A stretch of DNA of 64,000 bases from Xestospongia muta (GCA_963693285.1 OY848918.1:2611501-2675500); one strand, 5' to 3'; numbered from the stretch's first letter, positions 47,383 to 61,400 are shown. Notes: generated from the sequence alone by a model not told the origin. Translations and numbers: made by a program.

Positions 47383-47573
47383 GTAATATTAATAGTACTA
47401 TGATGTCATCAACTATTATGTAGATGCATACTATAACAACAACTGTTACATGGTAGAGAGATCCTTCTCATCAAAGACAGTATGTTTATCAGGTAGAGAG
47501 TCAATTAACTATTGATGATATTAAAACGATTGAATATAACTTAAATATTATATACCTTGATACTACATAATAG

Positions 47574-47945
47574 TCATTGATGGTGATGTCTAGCAACAGG
47601 TTTATCATTATTCTCATCTTTAGATGTGGCACTTTGATTATTTCCAACATCAAGTTCAGTCTGCCATTCCATATCAGTTGTTAATTGATCAACTTCATTA
47701 GCTTGTGTCTATAAACAACAACAATAATGTTTATATAATCAATTATAAAATGTCCTACTAGTGGAGACATTGATCCTGTGAGGTATTCAATATTAGATAC
47801 GTTGTTTTGTGCATTATATGAAACAGATAGTTCATGATGATCCTTAAAAATAACAATATAAACAATAAACTATTATTAAACAATTGTAGTACCATTTTTG
47901 GATCAATAAGAGTTGCTAGTTGATTGTTATCAATAAACCTATAGT
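47574..47945 (-). pseudogene. Third copy of the receptor 3' cassette
   Basis: It contains exons with LIDPKM, a shortened middle exon, and EVDQLTTDMEWQTELDVGNN, ending in a stop at 47574. The middle exon has lost most of the GEHNDDPNNGY sequence. No ZU5 or Death exon is attached. Confidence 0.6.
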
Positions 47946-48129
47946 TAACATATAACATGTAACACTAATGACAATACAAACAATCAACTGACCATTACTA
48001 ACTACAACAATGAACTTACTGATATGAGGGGAGTCTGCTACTTGTGATGCTGGGAACTTTTTTGTAATAGAATCAGGGAACAGAGTGTGATGTTTTAGTA
48101 AGTTTAGAAACGCATACACAGAGTTGACT

Positions 48130-48246
48130 ATGACCGATAACATGGAAGTTGGAGATTTATTAAAGCCTCCCTCAATCATAGAGCAATTAAATGCAGTTTT
48201 GAAGCCTGTGCAAGAAGATGAAAGCCAATGTAGTGGACCAGCTTTT
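48130..48246 (+). CDS. Putative first exon of an unrecognised gene
   Basis: ATG at 48130 opens a 39-codon frame ending at a GTAAGT donor (48247). It starts MTDNMEVGDLLKPPS and includes NAVLKPVQEDES. The acidic, proline-containing start followed by a good donor looks like a genuine coding exon, but I found no convincing next exon. A plus-strand frame near 48700-48770 (MKDFIGLQEQEEDE) may be a later one. It could also be a truncated duplicate, like its neighbours. The family is not recognised with confidence. Confidence 0.35.
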
Positions 48247-48249
48247 GTA

Positions 48250-49169
48250 AGTTTTAACAAAAATCAGTTGCATATAGTCATAGTTTAGCTTTGAATTTTT
48301 GAGTAAAAAGGAACAAATAGGAAAAGATTGTAGTGAACCATGTGCCAGAAGAGTTACACTACGAAACCAACACTAATAAAACATCTTGAAACTAATTACC
48401 AGGAAGAAGTAACACAGCATGGTGGCTGCTTCCAAAGTTCTATGTGTAATCATGTATGAAACTCCATTTATATTTAGGAAATGATTAAATTAATTTGTCA
48501 CTGTAATGAACATCACAAATTTGAATTTAAGTGTTTATCCCACATTATATTGCTAAAGAAGCTTTGACTTGACTATATGATATCATGGAATTAGAGGGAT
48601 TTCGAATGAGTACAGTTAATAATATTTAGTAATATTGTGATATTAATTTGGTATCATGTTGTGACATGGTTATACCTAATATTGTCTTTGTCACATTAAG
48701 CATCATGAATTTGGCTCAATGAAGGACTTTATTGGTTTGCAAGAACAGGAGGAGGATGAACACATTCTTCCTTTATTGTACATGATAAACCATTTGTCAT
48801 GTGACTAGTTGTGATATTGAGTTAATTACGCTTTAATAATTCACTGAATCTTTCCATCTAGGCTATAATTAGTATTGTAGGTACCCATATATGAATTCAA
48901 ATTATGTATTGATCTGAATTATCGTCATGATTTATTGGTCTGAATTATCTTTATTAAGTAAAAAAGTTGTTAGAGTGATAAGAAAACGCTGAAACTAAAA
49001 GAACAATAATCATTGCTAAAGTAAATCACAAATGTTCAATTAAAATTGAGCGTTTAAAATTCTTTTCGTTGGTAAAACAACATCCAGTGATAGTGTAACA
49101 GAGATACACTGAAAACAAACTCTTGGAAACTGATTATAAATACAATGCACACAAAACATAGTAGCTTAC
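48250..49169. other. Mostly unassigned region
   Basis: Apart from the possible plus-strand exon near 48700-48770, nothing is supported here. Confidence 0.35.
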
Positions 49170-49291
49170 TTTGTAGCATGTTAACTAGTGAACTGTATAC
49201 TTCAAGTCTGACCATCTTGTCCTTCATAGTTAGAAGCCTATCCTTCTCACAAACATAAGACCAGTAATCACACTTATGACATGGAGAGTAT
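49170..49291 (-). CDS. Isolated exon-like frame with a CxxC motif
   Basis: A TAG acceptor at 49292-49294 and a GTAAGC donor at 49164-49169 bound an open frame. It has SPCHKCDYWSYVCEKD and then TMKDKMVRLEVYSSLVNML. It lies 3' of ZU5 receptor 4 and has no recognised partner exon. It may be an orphan exon or part of an unseen gene. The family was not identified. Confidence 0.3.
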
Positions 49292-49616
49292 CTACATAAA
49301 AATACAGTCAAGTGGGGGTCATTATAGAAACTAAATTACTGCAACTTTTAATCATCTGTTCCATCTAAATGTTCTTGTACCATAACACGATGGATTAAGA
49401 CTGAATTCTGGAATTCTGAATTTTAGAGAGTGGAATCTCATTACCCAGTTTCCATTTATATCTTTCGGTAAGATACCACAACTCATAGGTCATATTTCTG
49501 AAGTACTTTGAATGAGGTGAGGATTAAACTGGTAACAGCCAGTAATTCCATGAACCTAAACAGACTCTAATGAATAATATGATATGAGATAGGTGTGGTC
49601 TTACTTGGTACCCATG

Positions 49617-52600
49617 TCAAATCAAGAAACAACAAATAAGTAATAGAAGAGGTAATAATAGAATAACTAAATGACATATTGGAGATATATATTTTCGTTG
49701 GTTCTTGTTCTCTGCAATAATACACAAAAGATAATAGAGATAATCACAGTATCATTGAGTCATGAAAAGTATAGTATTATATTGTGGTTGTTACCACAAA
49801 GCAATAAGATGTTATGTAGTACTATGATGATTTACATGTGAATTTGTTGATAATTAAAAAAATTATTGTAAAGTCTATTTATATAAACTTTGACTTCACA
49901 AATCATTTAATGGCTTCGTGTTTTAATATACAAATTTATATTGCCCTTTATGGGAATACTTTGTTTATGAGTAATACAGCTAACTTTGGAACCATCAATG
50001 CATTGATTAGAGACTTGTACTACATTATCAAAATGTGCTATCGGAACACTTGATTAAAAGTTGAGATAGAATAGATAAAGCAATGGTGGAACAAGAAAGG
50101 CCAAAGTTTATGTGAACAGAATTAATTAAATAACGTTTACTTGCCAAGAATGTAGCAGTAGTAAATTATAATGTATATTCATTTTGAAGACTGACTATTC
50201 TATTTAATTTGAGCACAGTACCTATGAACCCAAAAGTTTCTAATCTATTTACTTATTTATTTATTCCAATCTTGTACCTCTAGTTACTGTTCCATTATGA
50301 AGTCAACATCTTTCAAATAATTATAGCATTATTATTATTTTAAAATATAATCTTTTCATTCCCTTTTTTATTCAATCATACTTAACTTACCAATAACATC
50401 ATTGTCCTCTTCCACATTCTTTTTAGTAATCTTATTATCACTAACTCCTGTCTCTGCTTCTACAATATGTAAAATAAAATGAATGCAAGTAGTAACTCAC
50501 TATTATCCTTCTTCTTATTATTCCTCTTCTTATTTCTTGAAGATATTCCACCATTAGGTCTTCTTTTTCTTACTTCTATTTCCTTCCTTGGATTTGGATT
50601 ATGTTTTGATTTGACAGTACTTTGGTCATCCAGATCACCTATTGAAAAAATGTTACTTTGACTATTAAAAGGCTTTATTAATATCTTTCTTAAACAATCT
50701 GTTCAATGTATTAAGTCTTACCAGTTTTCTTTGAAGCTGTGCTTTCAGTCATACCAAAATCTATGTCTTCTTTGCCACATTGGTCTGATTGAGTGTCTGT
50801 GATAATTATAATGACATGTTCTAAATTGAAGAGCACTAATTGAAATGTACTATACAACTTCTCCATTGACACCATGTTCACCATACTAACAAAAGTCACA
50901 GTTACTAAGGTTGTCCAGTAGAGATACGTTATCAATAGATACTGCTTATCAATATTTATTAACAATATTGTACTTATAATGTAATAAAATGTTTTTTCAA
51001 TATCTCTATGACAACACATCTATACTAACAAAAGTTTTTGAGGTTGTCCAGTAGAGATGTTATATTGCATATTACTGCTTATCAATATTTATTAAAAATA
51101 TTGTACACACTTACTGGTAGCATTCTCTTGTTTAAAAGATTCTTGTTTCAAGTACTGATATATCTCATTAGCTAAGGCATAATCTTGAACAAGTGGTCCC
51201 ATAAGGACCTCTAAAATGGTCTTCCAAGTGACTTGTCTGTCCATCTTTATCCATATGTCAAGCACATGATCAAGTTTTACTTGATTGGACATGTTAGATT
51301 GAACCAAACCTGTAAGATCACCATGACTTACTCCAAGACCTCTACCAATACTCCACCATGATGATGCAATAGAAGCTAGTTTTATTAAAAGATCAAGTTG
51401 ATTAGGTTTGTCATCTAAAATGTAACCAAGACAATGAATGATTATTATTGTCAGATGACAACATAACTTACATAAATTAGGAAAATCACTCATTTCATCT
51501 CCTGTTAATAGTGGTTCTTTGCAATCTATATGCAATAATAGAAAATGATATACAATATAAGATAATAACATTCTATAATTAATGTACTGAATTGAGACTA
51601 GTCTCATTCTCTCATAACCAGGTGTTTGCTGAATACATGGGTATAGAGCTAAATCTAGACATATCATAGATTTTCTCCAATTAAATTCACATGAATTCAG
51701 GAATTCACAATAACAAACAATTCATTGACAAGGTTTCATTTAGGAAGAAGGCTTCTTGGTATTTTGTTGCCCCCCTTTAAGGTTTGATTACAGTTACATC
51801 AACTAAGGACCTTGGTTAGCATAGCTGGTACAGTCTTTAAAAATAGGGTCTAAAACCCAGTGTCCCTTACTTAGCTACATTCCAAATTTGCCCCTTCTTG
51901 AACAACTTTCTAATTGAAACCCTGGCTGATATAAGTGTTCATTTGAATACATTATGTTGAAATTAGAGAGACTCACTTGGTGATAGTATTAGGGCTTTGA
52001 CATGATATTTATCATAACCAGAGTGGTACAGATCATATAATTCTTCTTGTGATTGTTGCTCAGGATTGATGAAATGATACTTGATATGAACTGCCATATC
52101 AATTAGACTAATTTTACACAGGGCATCAACTAGAGGGTCCAGTGGTTCTTCAGAGTTATTAACTCTCCATTGAAGTAGAACTTCTCTAGTACATTGAAGG
52201 GATTCATAATATTTTGTTTCAATATCATGAAGTTGACCTGGTGTTAGACCAAGTTCATATCCAAAATTAAACCACTTTTCTTTCAAATGATTTTTATTAG
52301 TGATAACCTGGAGTATATCTCCAAACAATGGATCTGTTTCTAGTAAAATAAATTATATAATTGTAATTATCATTAGTATGATATACATATTATATGTTCA
52401 TACTTTTAGAAAAGCATCCTGTATCTGGTGTTAAAGGAGGACTTAATGAGGGCAAAGAAAGATGCCCATTGCCTACAAATTTGATAGTCAGTATTATGAT
52501 AAAATCTACATAACAACATATACCTGGTAAAGTGATTGTAGCTGTAGTAGGAGGAGTAACACCATTGAATGTGACAGTTACATTTTGACTTCTTATATTA

Positions 52601-55600
52601 TATCCAATTTTGCCACGTTCAAATTTTAGTCGGAAACGAGGAGGGTAAGAACATTTATGTTCTAGTAGATCAAGCATCTCTATATCATCACTTGTTACTT
52701 CTCCATCTTCACAACCCATCACCTTATAATAATCAATGGAGTCCTCTGATATCTACATGTAATATATAGTTAACTATGATTATCATAACAATATTGCTTA
52801 CATAATCATAGTTAACTCCATAGTATGACCAGTCCCAACCATGTATACTATAAGGATCAAGAGTGATAGAAACATGACCACTTCCAGTAAATTCTACTAA
52901 TAAATAGAATGATTGGTTGTAGCCCTCTCTATGACACTGTTCCTCTAACATCTACATCATTAAATGTGTTGGATTATAATCATTAGAATCAAAAGTACAA
53001 AACTGACCTTCATGCAACCTTTCTGTCGATGTAAAAAGCTAAATTCTACAAATAAAGTATCATCTTCTCTCTTATCAGCTCGAGCTATGAGATATTTCTT
53101 TGGTATCTTTTTATAAGGACTGTTTTTAGTAGCAATACAGTTAGAACAAAAATGAGGAGCTAGGACTTTAACTAGTGTAGACTCAATGGTCACTTGGTAG
53201 TGATGGTTTTGTTTAAAAGTGAATACTTTGTCTCTTATGAAAGATTCATCATCTGCTGTTAGTAGATATAGTTGGTTATTACAATCCTCCATATTAGATA
53301 CATCAATGTGATGAGGTATATATAATTCAGCTGGTTTTATTAACTGACAGTTGATATATATCCATACAATAGGGGAGACTGGAATATAATCATCTTCAAA
53401 CTTAAATTTATCACTAAACAAACAGACACCAAACCAGACAATAGCTGTATGTTCTATAGCTCCTTCTGGTATAATGAGAGTAACACCATATTGACTACAA
53501 TGATGTACTAAACCAGTAGTAGTGACTGTTAGTAGAGTCAAGTTTTTAAAGATAGCTAATGTACAAATAAAATGATAATAAATAATTTAAAAGTCATATT
53601 GAGTATGAACAAAGCACATAAAGCATGATTACTAATGTGATTATAAATATAATGAATGGTAGATGAATAAATAGATAGCTATAGAGACTAATGAACGAAT
53701 AGGCAGACAAACGAGTGGACAAAAAACAAATCACTTTACATGAATGTTATTTTAATGCATATTAATAATGAATGATAGAATAAGTGAAAAAATGAATCAG
53801 CTTCATATTTTACCTGCTATCATTCTATATTCTAAACTTAAGTATTTCTCATGTTGCATTGTTCCAATTACAGATATCTTGTTCTCAGAGTCATTAGATG
53901 AAATATCTTGTACTCCTGTAAAGACCTTGTCACAAGAGGATTAACATCATAATGATATAAAAATGAATAAAGACAATACATCATACCTCTTTAAGAAGTG
54001 GTTCTACCAAAAATATTTCTGGAAAACAATGTTGTTGCTGTGTTGCTGCAAGTTCCTTTGAGGAGATAATATACATAATACTACATGGACACTTACTGTT
54101 GAGTCTTTATTGAGTGAATCAAATACCACTTCAGCTGTCTCATTACTAATAAGTTGTGGTACAATCGCTGATTTAATTGAGCTTTGAAGAGGTGATGGAT
54201 CTACCATCTCTGGAGCTATTTCAAGGGAAGCTATATCAACATCATCATTTGGATAAGATAAAGATACTTCAGTTTTGTTGCTATAATAGGTTCCTAAGAA
54301 GCTATAATGAGAGAATAAGTTAAAAGTAGTGCTGTATACGTTATTTGCTACCTTAGTTTATTAGGCCCTTCAGAATTAGTAATACAAGGTTGATTTTCTC
54401 CAACTTCAATCCCCTATATAAACAATATAGTATCTGTGTGATTTTTAGGTACTATATTGTCTACCTTATCTAAATCCAAAATGGTATAATGACCAATAAT
54501 TAATCTTTTGATTTTTTCTGTTTTCATTGATTGCATAGTCTCTTGAGCTTTGGCTATGATCAAACAATGTTGGTCATGTGGGAAAGCACAGGTCACACAA
54601 ATAGAGCCTTCATTGATGACTTTTATAGAAATCCTCTTACTCAATCCTTCTGGGAAGATATGAGAGATAAGATTTGTGATATCATTTAATGTGCAATTAT
54701 CAGGGTCCCAATCAAGGACAAAAGTGATAATCTCATCTCTAAGAGGAGGAGGAGATATTGTTACTGAAAAGGTTTCTCCTAGACAGCAACGAACATGGAC
54801 AAATTGGCAAAAGTCCTCTACAGTTTTTTGTAAGACTCAATATATTCTTGAGTTTCTTCTATATTTAATTGTATTACTACTGTCTCTAGATAGTTGACAT
54901 CAAGTATTGTACATTTGTCTTGGATGATGTTCAACATATCACTGATAGTGTTACAATAAGCTAATGAAGGTCTTAGAGTAGCATCATGTTCCTCCAGAAT
55001 CTTTCTCATATCTTCCAATGAAGGTAGGTTGTTTTCAATTATACTTCTGATTTTGTTAAAAAAATCCTAAAATTATTTCTAGCTCTGTGTAAATTCTATA
55101 AATTGATAATTAATTTTATGAAGTTATCAAATTAATGAGTTATACCTTGTTGTGAACTGTTGTTATATTTGATGTACTGGTCACTGAAATACAACAATAT
55201 ATATATTTATAGTAAAATGATAACCTTCATATGTTGACAATAAATTTTATCCACTTTATTTATATTCAGTGTACTTTTTCATAGTTGTTACTAACCACAG
55301 TCATTGAAGATTGCATTAGCAACTGGTACATTTTCAGTGAACCGCTTTAATACACTAACAAATATTGCTAGGTTGTGAGGATTTTTATGAACAGCACCAC
55401 ATATAGCACTCAACAAGATTGTCCTCCTTGATTCAGATTGTCCACTATCCAATATTTGAGATAACATTGCTTTAGAAATTATCTTCTCTTCACAAAGGAG
55501 TTGTGCCACATTGATAGGATGATGTAGATGTTGAGATAGGGTCCCATAATGAGAGAGTAATATATCACTAGCTTTATCTTCAAGCCATATCTGATGACCT

Positions 55601-57647
55601 GGTAATGATAATTTAGCATTATGATCTCTTTCTATATCAAAACTTATACTAGTCCTATCCGGTGATAATGTGAACATACTTGATTGACTTCTATTTAAAT
55701 AATCTTCATAGCTTGAACTATTTTGTAGACTAGATAGAGAGAGACATATTGAGCCTAAAATATTTTTACAATACTACCCAATGATATGTTTACATAACCT
55801 GTTGTGGACACTAACCATATGGTTTATTTTAAAATAAAAACAGATGTCATCTAATTTTATATAGCCATCTACATTTCTCTAATATATATAATTATATATA
55901 TATATGGCTTAGTGTCATTTGGCCTACTTTTTGCAAGTTTGTGTCGACTTGCCTAAATATGTATATTAGCTTGCTTAATTAATTAGAAGTAATAACTGCT
56001 TTAAAATCTTAATACCTTTAGACAAGTTGATACAAAAGTGTAAAAAGTAGGTAAAATGGGATTAAACTAAATAGGAATACCACACAAACACACACATAAT
56101 ATATACATACATATGCATTTGTTTTGGGTCAATAGTTGGCATTTCTGACAGATCCATACATATAAACCAGTACATTACTTAAATATACTATTCTAGTACT
56201 CAAAGCCATTTATTACTACATAAACTTCAGCTATTTACAGCCTGGCCTCAACAAGTTACTAGAAAATGACTGCCTAGGATATGATTGCTTGAGGCATGTG
56301 TAAATTGTTAGTATAAGTATATAGTATATTACAGAAAGATACCTTAATGCTATAGAAGTATGGTCAGGAAGATCTGAAAGTGATGTATAAGATGGTACAT
56401 GGTGCCCTAATAAAATGTAATAGAGTCATTTCATTATTTGTTAATTCTATTACATCTTCTTGCTATCCTCTTCATTGTTATTACCATTCTAAAGAGAAAA
56501 GTTAAAGTCATACCAAACCAGACTGCTGCTGCTACTGCTGTCGTAACAGTTAGTACAATGTTGTCAAAAAATGAGCCTGTAATAAATATTTAATTAAGTA
56601 TGTAATTAATTATAGTTACTTACTATCTACTGAAATTGTCCTACAGTTGGTACCATTCACTGTTACTATGGTCTGTGAAATATTAAGGTTGTAATCAATG
56701 AATGTCTCATTATAGGATATAAATACAACAACAGTATATTCTCCTGTACATAAGGTAGTACACCACTAGCAATAGAAGTCATTATATTCTGAGAAGCAGT
56801 TGAAGTAACATTATCAGTGGAGTTAGTAACTGTTATTCCACAACCCCATAGTGTAGAGTGTAGAAGGAAATGACATTGATATCTGATACCATTAGTAATA
56901 GGAGTTATGTTAAAGGACTTTATCTGAGATGTATCTATAGAGAGAGAGAGATAGAGTGAAAAAAATACAAATTTTTTAAAAATTATTGTTGTGACATACT
57001 AAAATAGTTAAGTGATGTTATATTTGATAATTAGTTCAAATTAGACCAGATAAAATGAGCTGAACAATTAAACTGATCAATAGGACACACAAGATGTAGT
57101 CCTTCATTTATTGTAATACTTCCATTATTAGTTACAGTAATATTATAATCACTGTAATTAGAGTAATGTCCACATGTTATATTAACAGATAAATGAGTAC
57201 GATATGATGGAGTACAATCAACATCAATTACCTGTATATAGAGGATATGATCAATTTAATTAGAGTAAAGACCACTAACTTGTGCTCTAAAGATAACAAC
57301 AGCATTATGTGGATTATCAGGATCAACTTCAATATGATAATGTGTTAATATTACCTGTGGAACTAAGGACAGTATTAATGATATAGTATATAGTGATATT
57401 ACCTAATGAAGTATTGAAATAGTACATTGTCTCATTTCCAGTACTAGCTCCATTAGTAGCTGATATAGTTACTGTATTTATCTTGTTAGATATAATGATA
57501 TCACTTAGTAGATAATATATACTAGTACTAGTAGTGATGTTAATAATGTTAAGTTCTAATATAGTAATAGTATAATAGAGTATAGGACAACCAGGTAAAC
57601 TTGGAGGAGGTAACCATGTCAACAGAACACCTGTACAGTTTAATGTA
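49617..57647 (-). CDS. ZU5 receptor 4: decayed ectodomain; CARD-like, ZU5-UPA, two Death domains and hydrophobic C-terminus
   Basis: The 5' end starts inside an FN3-like exon (57647-57400) beside repeat R1, so no signal peptide is seen. The next ectodomain exon has a TAA at 57033-57031, and the exon at about 56938-56640 is frameshifted. From the membrane span onward (56582-56512) it is largely open. A Death-fold, CARD-like exon (55750-55292) is followed by an unrecognised module of about 200 residues (55060-54464), linker exons, ZU5 (about 53567-53010), UPA-like (52955-52530), Death domain 1 (52345-51990) and Death domain 2 (51418-51115). Four phase-1 tail exons follow: a basic stretch (RKEIEVRKRRP and RNKKRNNKKK, NLS-like), an acidic part and a hydrophobic end (LVILLLPLLLLICCFLI, stop at 49617). 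One A-run frameshift lies near 54830. The surface function is probably lost. Confidence 0.7.
55906..56069. mobile_element. Fold-back element in a ZU5 receptor 4 intron
   Basis: Imperfect inverted arms of about 50 bp pair, for example cctactttttgcaagtttgt with the reverse complement of acaaaagtgtaaaaagtagg. The size and structure fit a MITE. No coding capacity. Confidence 0.55.
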
Positions 57648-57654
57648 CTATAGT

Positions 57655-58075
57655 TATAATATTAAAATTAATATCAATATATTAATATTATATTATATGA
57701 CATCAATATTAATAATTACTACTTGGTACTAACATGTGACATTAGCTGCTAATACAAATATTACTGAGAATTGTTAACAAGATTATTGTAATAGATTGAG
57801 AGCATTGTGTTAAATAATTTAAAATGATAAGGATAAAGAAGTAAAACTAATAACACTTAAAACAAAATATATTGTGGTACCTCTATATATTATACACTAC
57901 ATGATATAATTATATACAATACTTCTTATGGATTCTCCTTCTACAATGTCAATAATATAATGTAATATGCTGAGTACTAAGGAGTTACTGTAATACACTG
58001 ATATGATAAGTAGTGTTTGATTGACTAACACTGTTATTGTTGTTGATATCACAATAACTATTATAATGTCAATAT
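57655..58075. repeat. Dispersed repeat R1 (copy 6)
   Basis: The extended form, like 13798-14190, lying between receptor B and the truncated FN3-like exon of ZU5 receptor 4. The junction with the exon is the same as in copies 1 and 2. Confidence 0.75.
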
Positions 58076-58346
58076 TATAATACTAGTAGTATATAGTTCA
58101 TATAATAATAAAACCACGAGGTAATAATGAGTGTCAAATAAAATTTTGTAAAAGTTTCCAGTACATGTCATTAATAACAAAAACAATAATTACTATATTC
58201 ATACATAATACTTAATGGACTGTCAGTGATTCAATATTGACAGCTAATTACATAAATAATAGATATAAAAATTTTAAAAAAAGATTGGATCATTAATTTA
58301 ATGGGTCTGGAGTCAATTCTATTAATAGTTAATTACAAGTATAAGC

Positions 58347-58435
58347 TTAAGTAAGTACTGGTTCACATGCTATATTAGACAGTGCTATAATATCAGGAGA
58401 TGTTGTAGGATAATTATAAGTTGGTATATTGTTAT
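58347..58435 (-). pseudogene. Remnant of the receptor B cytoplasmic-tail exon
   Basis: After a TAG acceptor the frame reads NNIPTYNYPTTSPDIIA and then IACEPVLT and a stop. Against receptor A, the ITIM tyrosine is replaced by cysteine (IACEPV for IAYEPV). All later tyrosine motifs are gone. The upstream membrane exon already ends in a stop, so this exon is not translated in frame. Confidence 0.8.
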
Positions 58436-58498
58436 CTAAATATAAAAAATATTATATATATTATTATATCTATAATTTTTTACCTTTTTGTTTTTGTT

Positions 58499-61400
58499 TT
58501 AGAATATACTAAATATTATAACAACTGTCAGTATGGAAGAGATCACACTAGCTACTATAACTAATACTATCAATGTTGAAATAGTAGAAGTACTAGTAGT
58601 AGGAATTGTACTACTACTAGTACTAGTAGTAGCTAATAATAAATTAATATATTAATTAATATTACTATAATATATAACATACCAGTTATTAACTGTTTAT
58701 TAACTATAAGAGAAAATGTATAACTGACATCTCGAAATGAACATGTGTAGTTAGCAGTGTCTTCAACTTGAGGGTTTGTGATGTTAAGTACATTACCAGA
58801 TATGACATCAGGAGGAATAGGTACTCCATTGTCACGTCTAAATAGATATATCAATGATGTCATTATGACATCATAATATATGACTAACCTCCATATGATA
58901 TTAGGCGGAGCTCCTCCAGTATTCAAGTTACAAACAAGGACTACACCATTACCAGCTGTAACAGGTCCATTGATTGTACTAGTTATTACAACTTTTAATT
59001 CTAAAAACAACATTATAATATGAATTGTGACCACACCATTTATTATTACCTAATGTAGTAAAGTTGACAGTTGGACTGATAAGTTGTGGACAGTTATCAT
59101 TTCCAATTCTGATCAATCGGATTTCATAAAAGGTCTTTGGCAATAAGTCAGTAAACATGTACTGAGACACATTAGAAGTAAAGATTTTCTCTCTAGTACT
59201 AGTCCAATCTTGACCTATTGACAAATTATAATAAATTATCTTTTACTATTGTATATACCTTGTAGTCGATATTGTAGATGCTGGTCTAGATTCTCAGAGG
59301 ATGGAGTCCACCTCACAGTAGCTTGTGATGCAATGATGTTTGATATAGAAAGTTGTAGAGGAGCATCTGGTCACATGACTATCACATGATTATTAAGGAA
59401 AATAGAGAGCAAACCTGTTGTTTTTGATATAGTAGTGTTAGGACTTTGTCCACCCTCTATATTAGAGGCAGCAACACTTACACTGTGTGTGTGTGTGTGT
59501 GAGAGAGAGAGAAAGTAATTACACATAATATCATAGACAAGACTTACCTGTATCTATTAGAGTTCATAAGTGGTTCTACTATATATATCAGGTTAGATGG
59601 TCCTAAGTTACCATGTAGTATATAGTCCTCAGCTGGTGTAGCATCATCATTTCTTACATACACTTGATAACTTGATATATTCTGTCCACCATTTTTTGAA
59701 GGTGGTTGCCATGAGACACATAAAGAGTCAGGATAAGAAGTAATGCTCAGCATATTAACAGCTAATGGAGCTAGAAAGAAGACAAATAGATCAATAGATC
59801 CAGAAATGGATACATAACTATGTTGTTACAAACACATCCATTACCATCCATTATAAGAAACCTAATGAGAAATTGATGTATATGTCCTTATATGGAGATA
59901 TACATCAATTAATAAATGGACATATAACACAGTAACTTATAATCAATATCAGTTCTTACTATGATATGATGTATGTGACCTTGTATGGTCATGGACATAT
60001 ACATCAGATTATCATTATTAAACTACTATGATATGGTTCCTTCTAAAAATAGAAATTACTACATTAGGAAATGACCTATTGTCAGTACAATAGTGAAAAT
60101 ATTTAGTTAATTCCCACAATGATTGCAAATTAGAAAGCAAAAGGGCATAAATAACATAATACCTGTTATTAACTGTTTATTAACTACAAGAGAAAATGTA
60201 TAACTGACATCTCGAAATGAACATGTGTAGTTAGCAGTGTCTTCAACTTGAGGGTTTGTGATGTTAAGTACATTACCAGATATGACATCAGGAGGAATAG
60301 GTACTCCATTATCACGTCTAAATAGATATATCAATTGCAATGATGTCATTATGACATCATAACATATGACTAACCTCCATGTGATATTAGGCGGAGCTCC
60401 TCCAGTATCTAAATTACATATTAGAACCACACCATTACCAGCTGTAACAGGTCCATTGATTGTACTAGTTACTAGAACTTTTAATTCTAAAAACAACATT
60501 AAAATATGAATTGTGACCACACCCATTTATTATTACCTAATGTGGTAAAGTTGACAGTTGGACTGATAAGTTGTGGACAGTTATCATTTCCAATTCTGTT
60601 CAATTGGATTTCATAAACAGTCTTTGGCATTAAGTCAGTAAACATGTACTGAGACACACTAGAAGTAAAGATTTTCTCTCTAGTACTAGACCAATCTTGA
60701 CCTGTTGATAAATTATAATAAATTACCTTTTACTATTGTATATACCTTGTAGTCGATATTGTAGATGTTCCTCTAGATTCTCAGAGGATGGAGTCCATCT
60801 CACAGTAGCTTGTAATGCAATAATGTTTGATACAGAGAGTTGTAGAGGAGCATCTGGTCACATGACTATCACATGATTATTAAGGAAACCAGAGACCAAA
60901 CCTGTTGTTTTTGATATAGTAGTGTTAGGACTTTGTCCACCCTCTATATTAGAGGCAGCAACACTTACACTGTTTATGCGTGTGTGTAAGAGAGAGAGTA
61001 ACTATACATAATATTATAGACAAGACTGACCTGTATCTATTAGAGTTCATAAGTGGTTCTACTATATATATCAGGTTAGATGGTCCTAAGTTACCATGTA
61101 GTATATAGTCCTCAGCTGGTGTAGCATTATCATTTTGTACATACACTTGATAACTTGATATATTCTGTCCACCATTTTCTAAAGGTGGTTGCCATGACAC
61201 ACATAAAGAGTCAGGATAAGAAGTAATGCTCAGCATATTAACAGCTAATGGAGCTAGAAAGAAGACAAATAGATCAATAGATCCAGACTTAGGATTCTGT
61301 ATTGACTATTATGACAATAATTTAGTTACCAAAAATAATTCCCTTCTATATTTAGAAGGAATCATATCAAGTGTGTTGATATATTTAATTCCCACAATGT

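Noticed and set aside
48130..48246. Naming this exon as a PIH1-type dynein assembly factor
   Set aside because: There is a loose resemblance in the acidic start only, and no conserved core domain follows.
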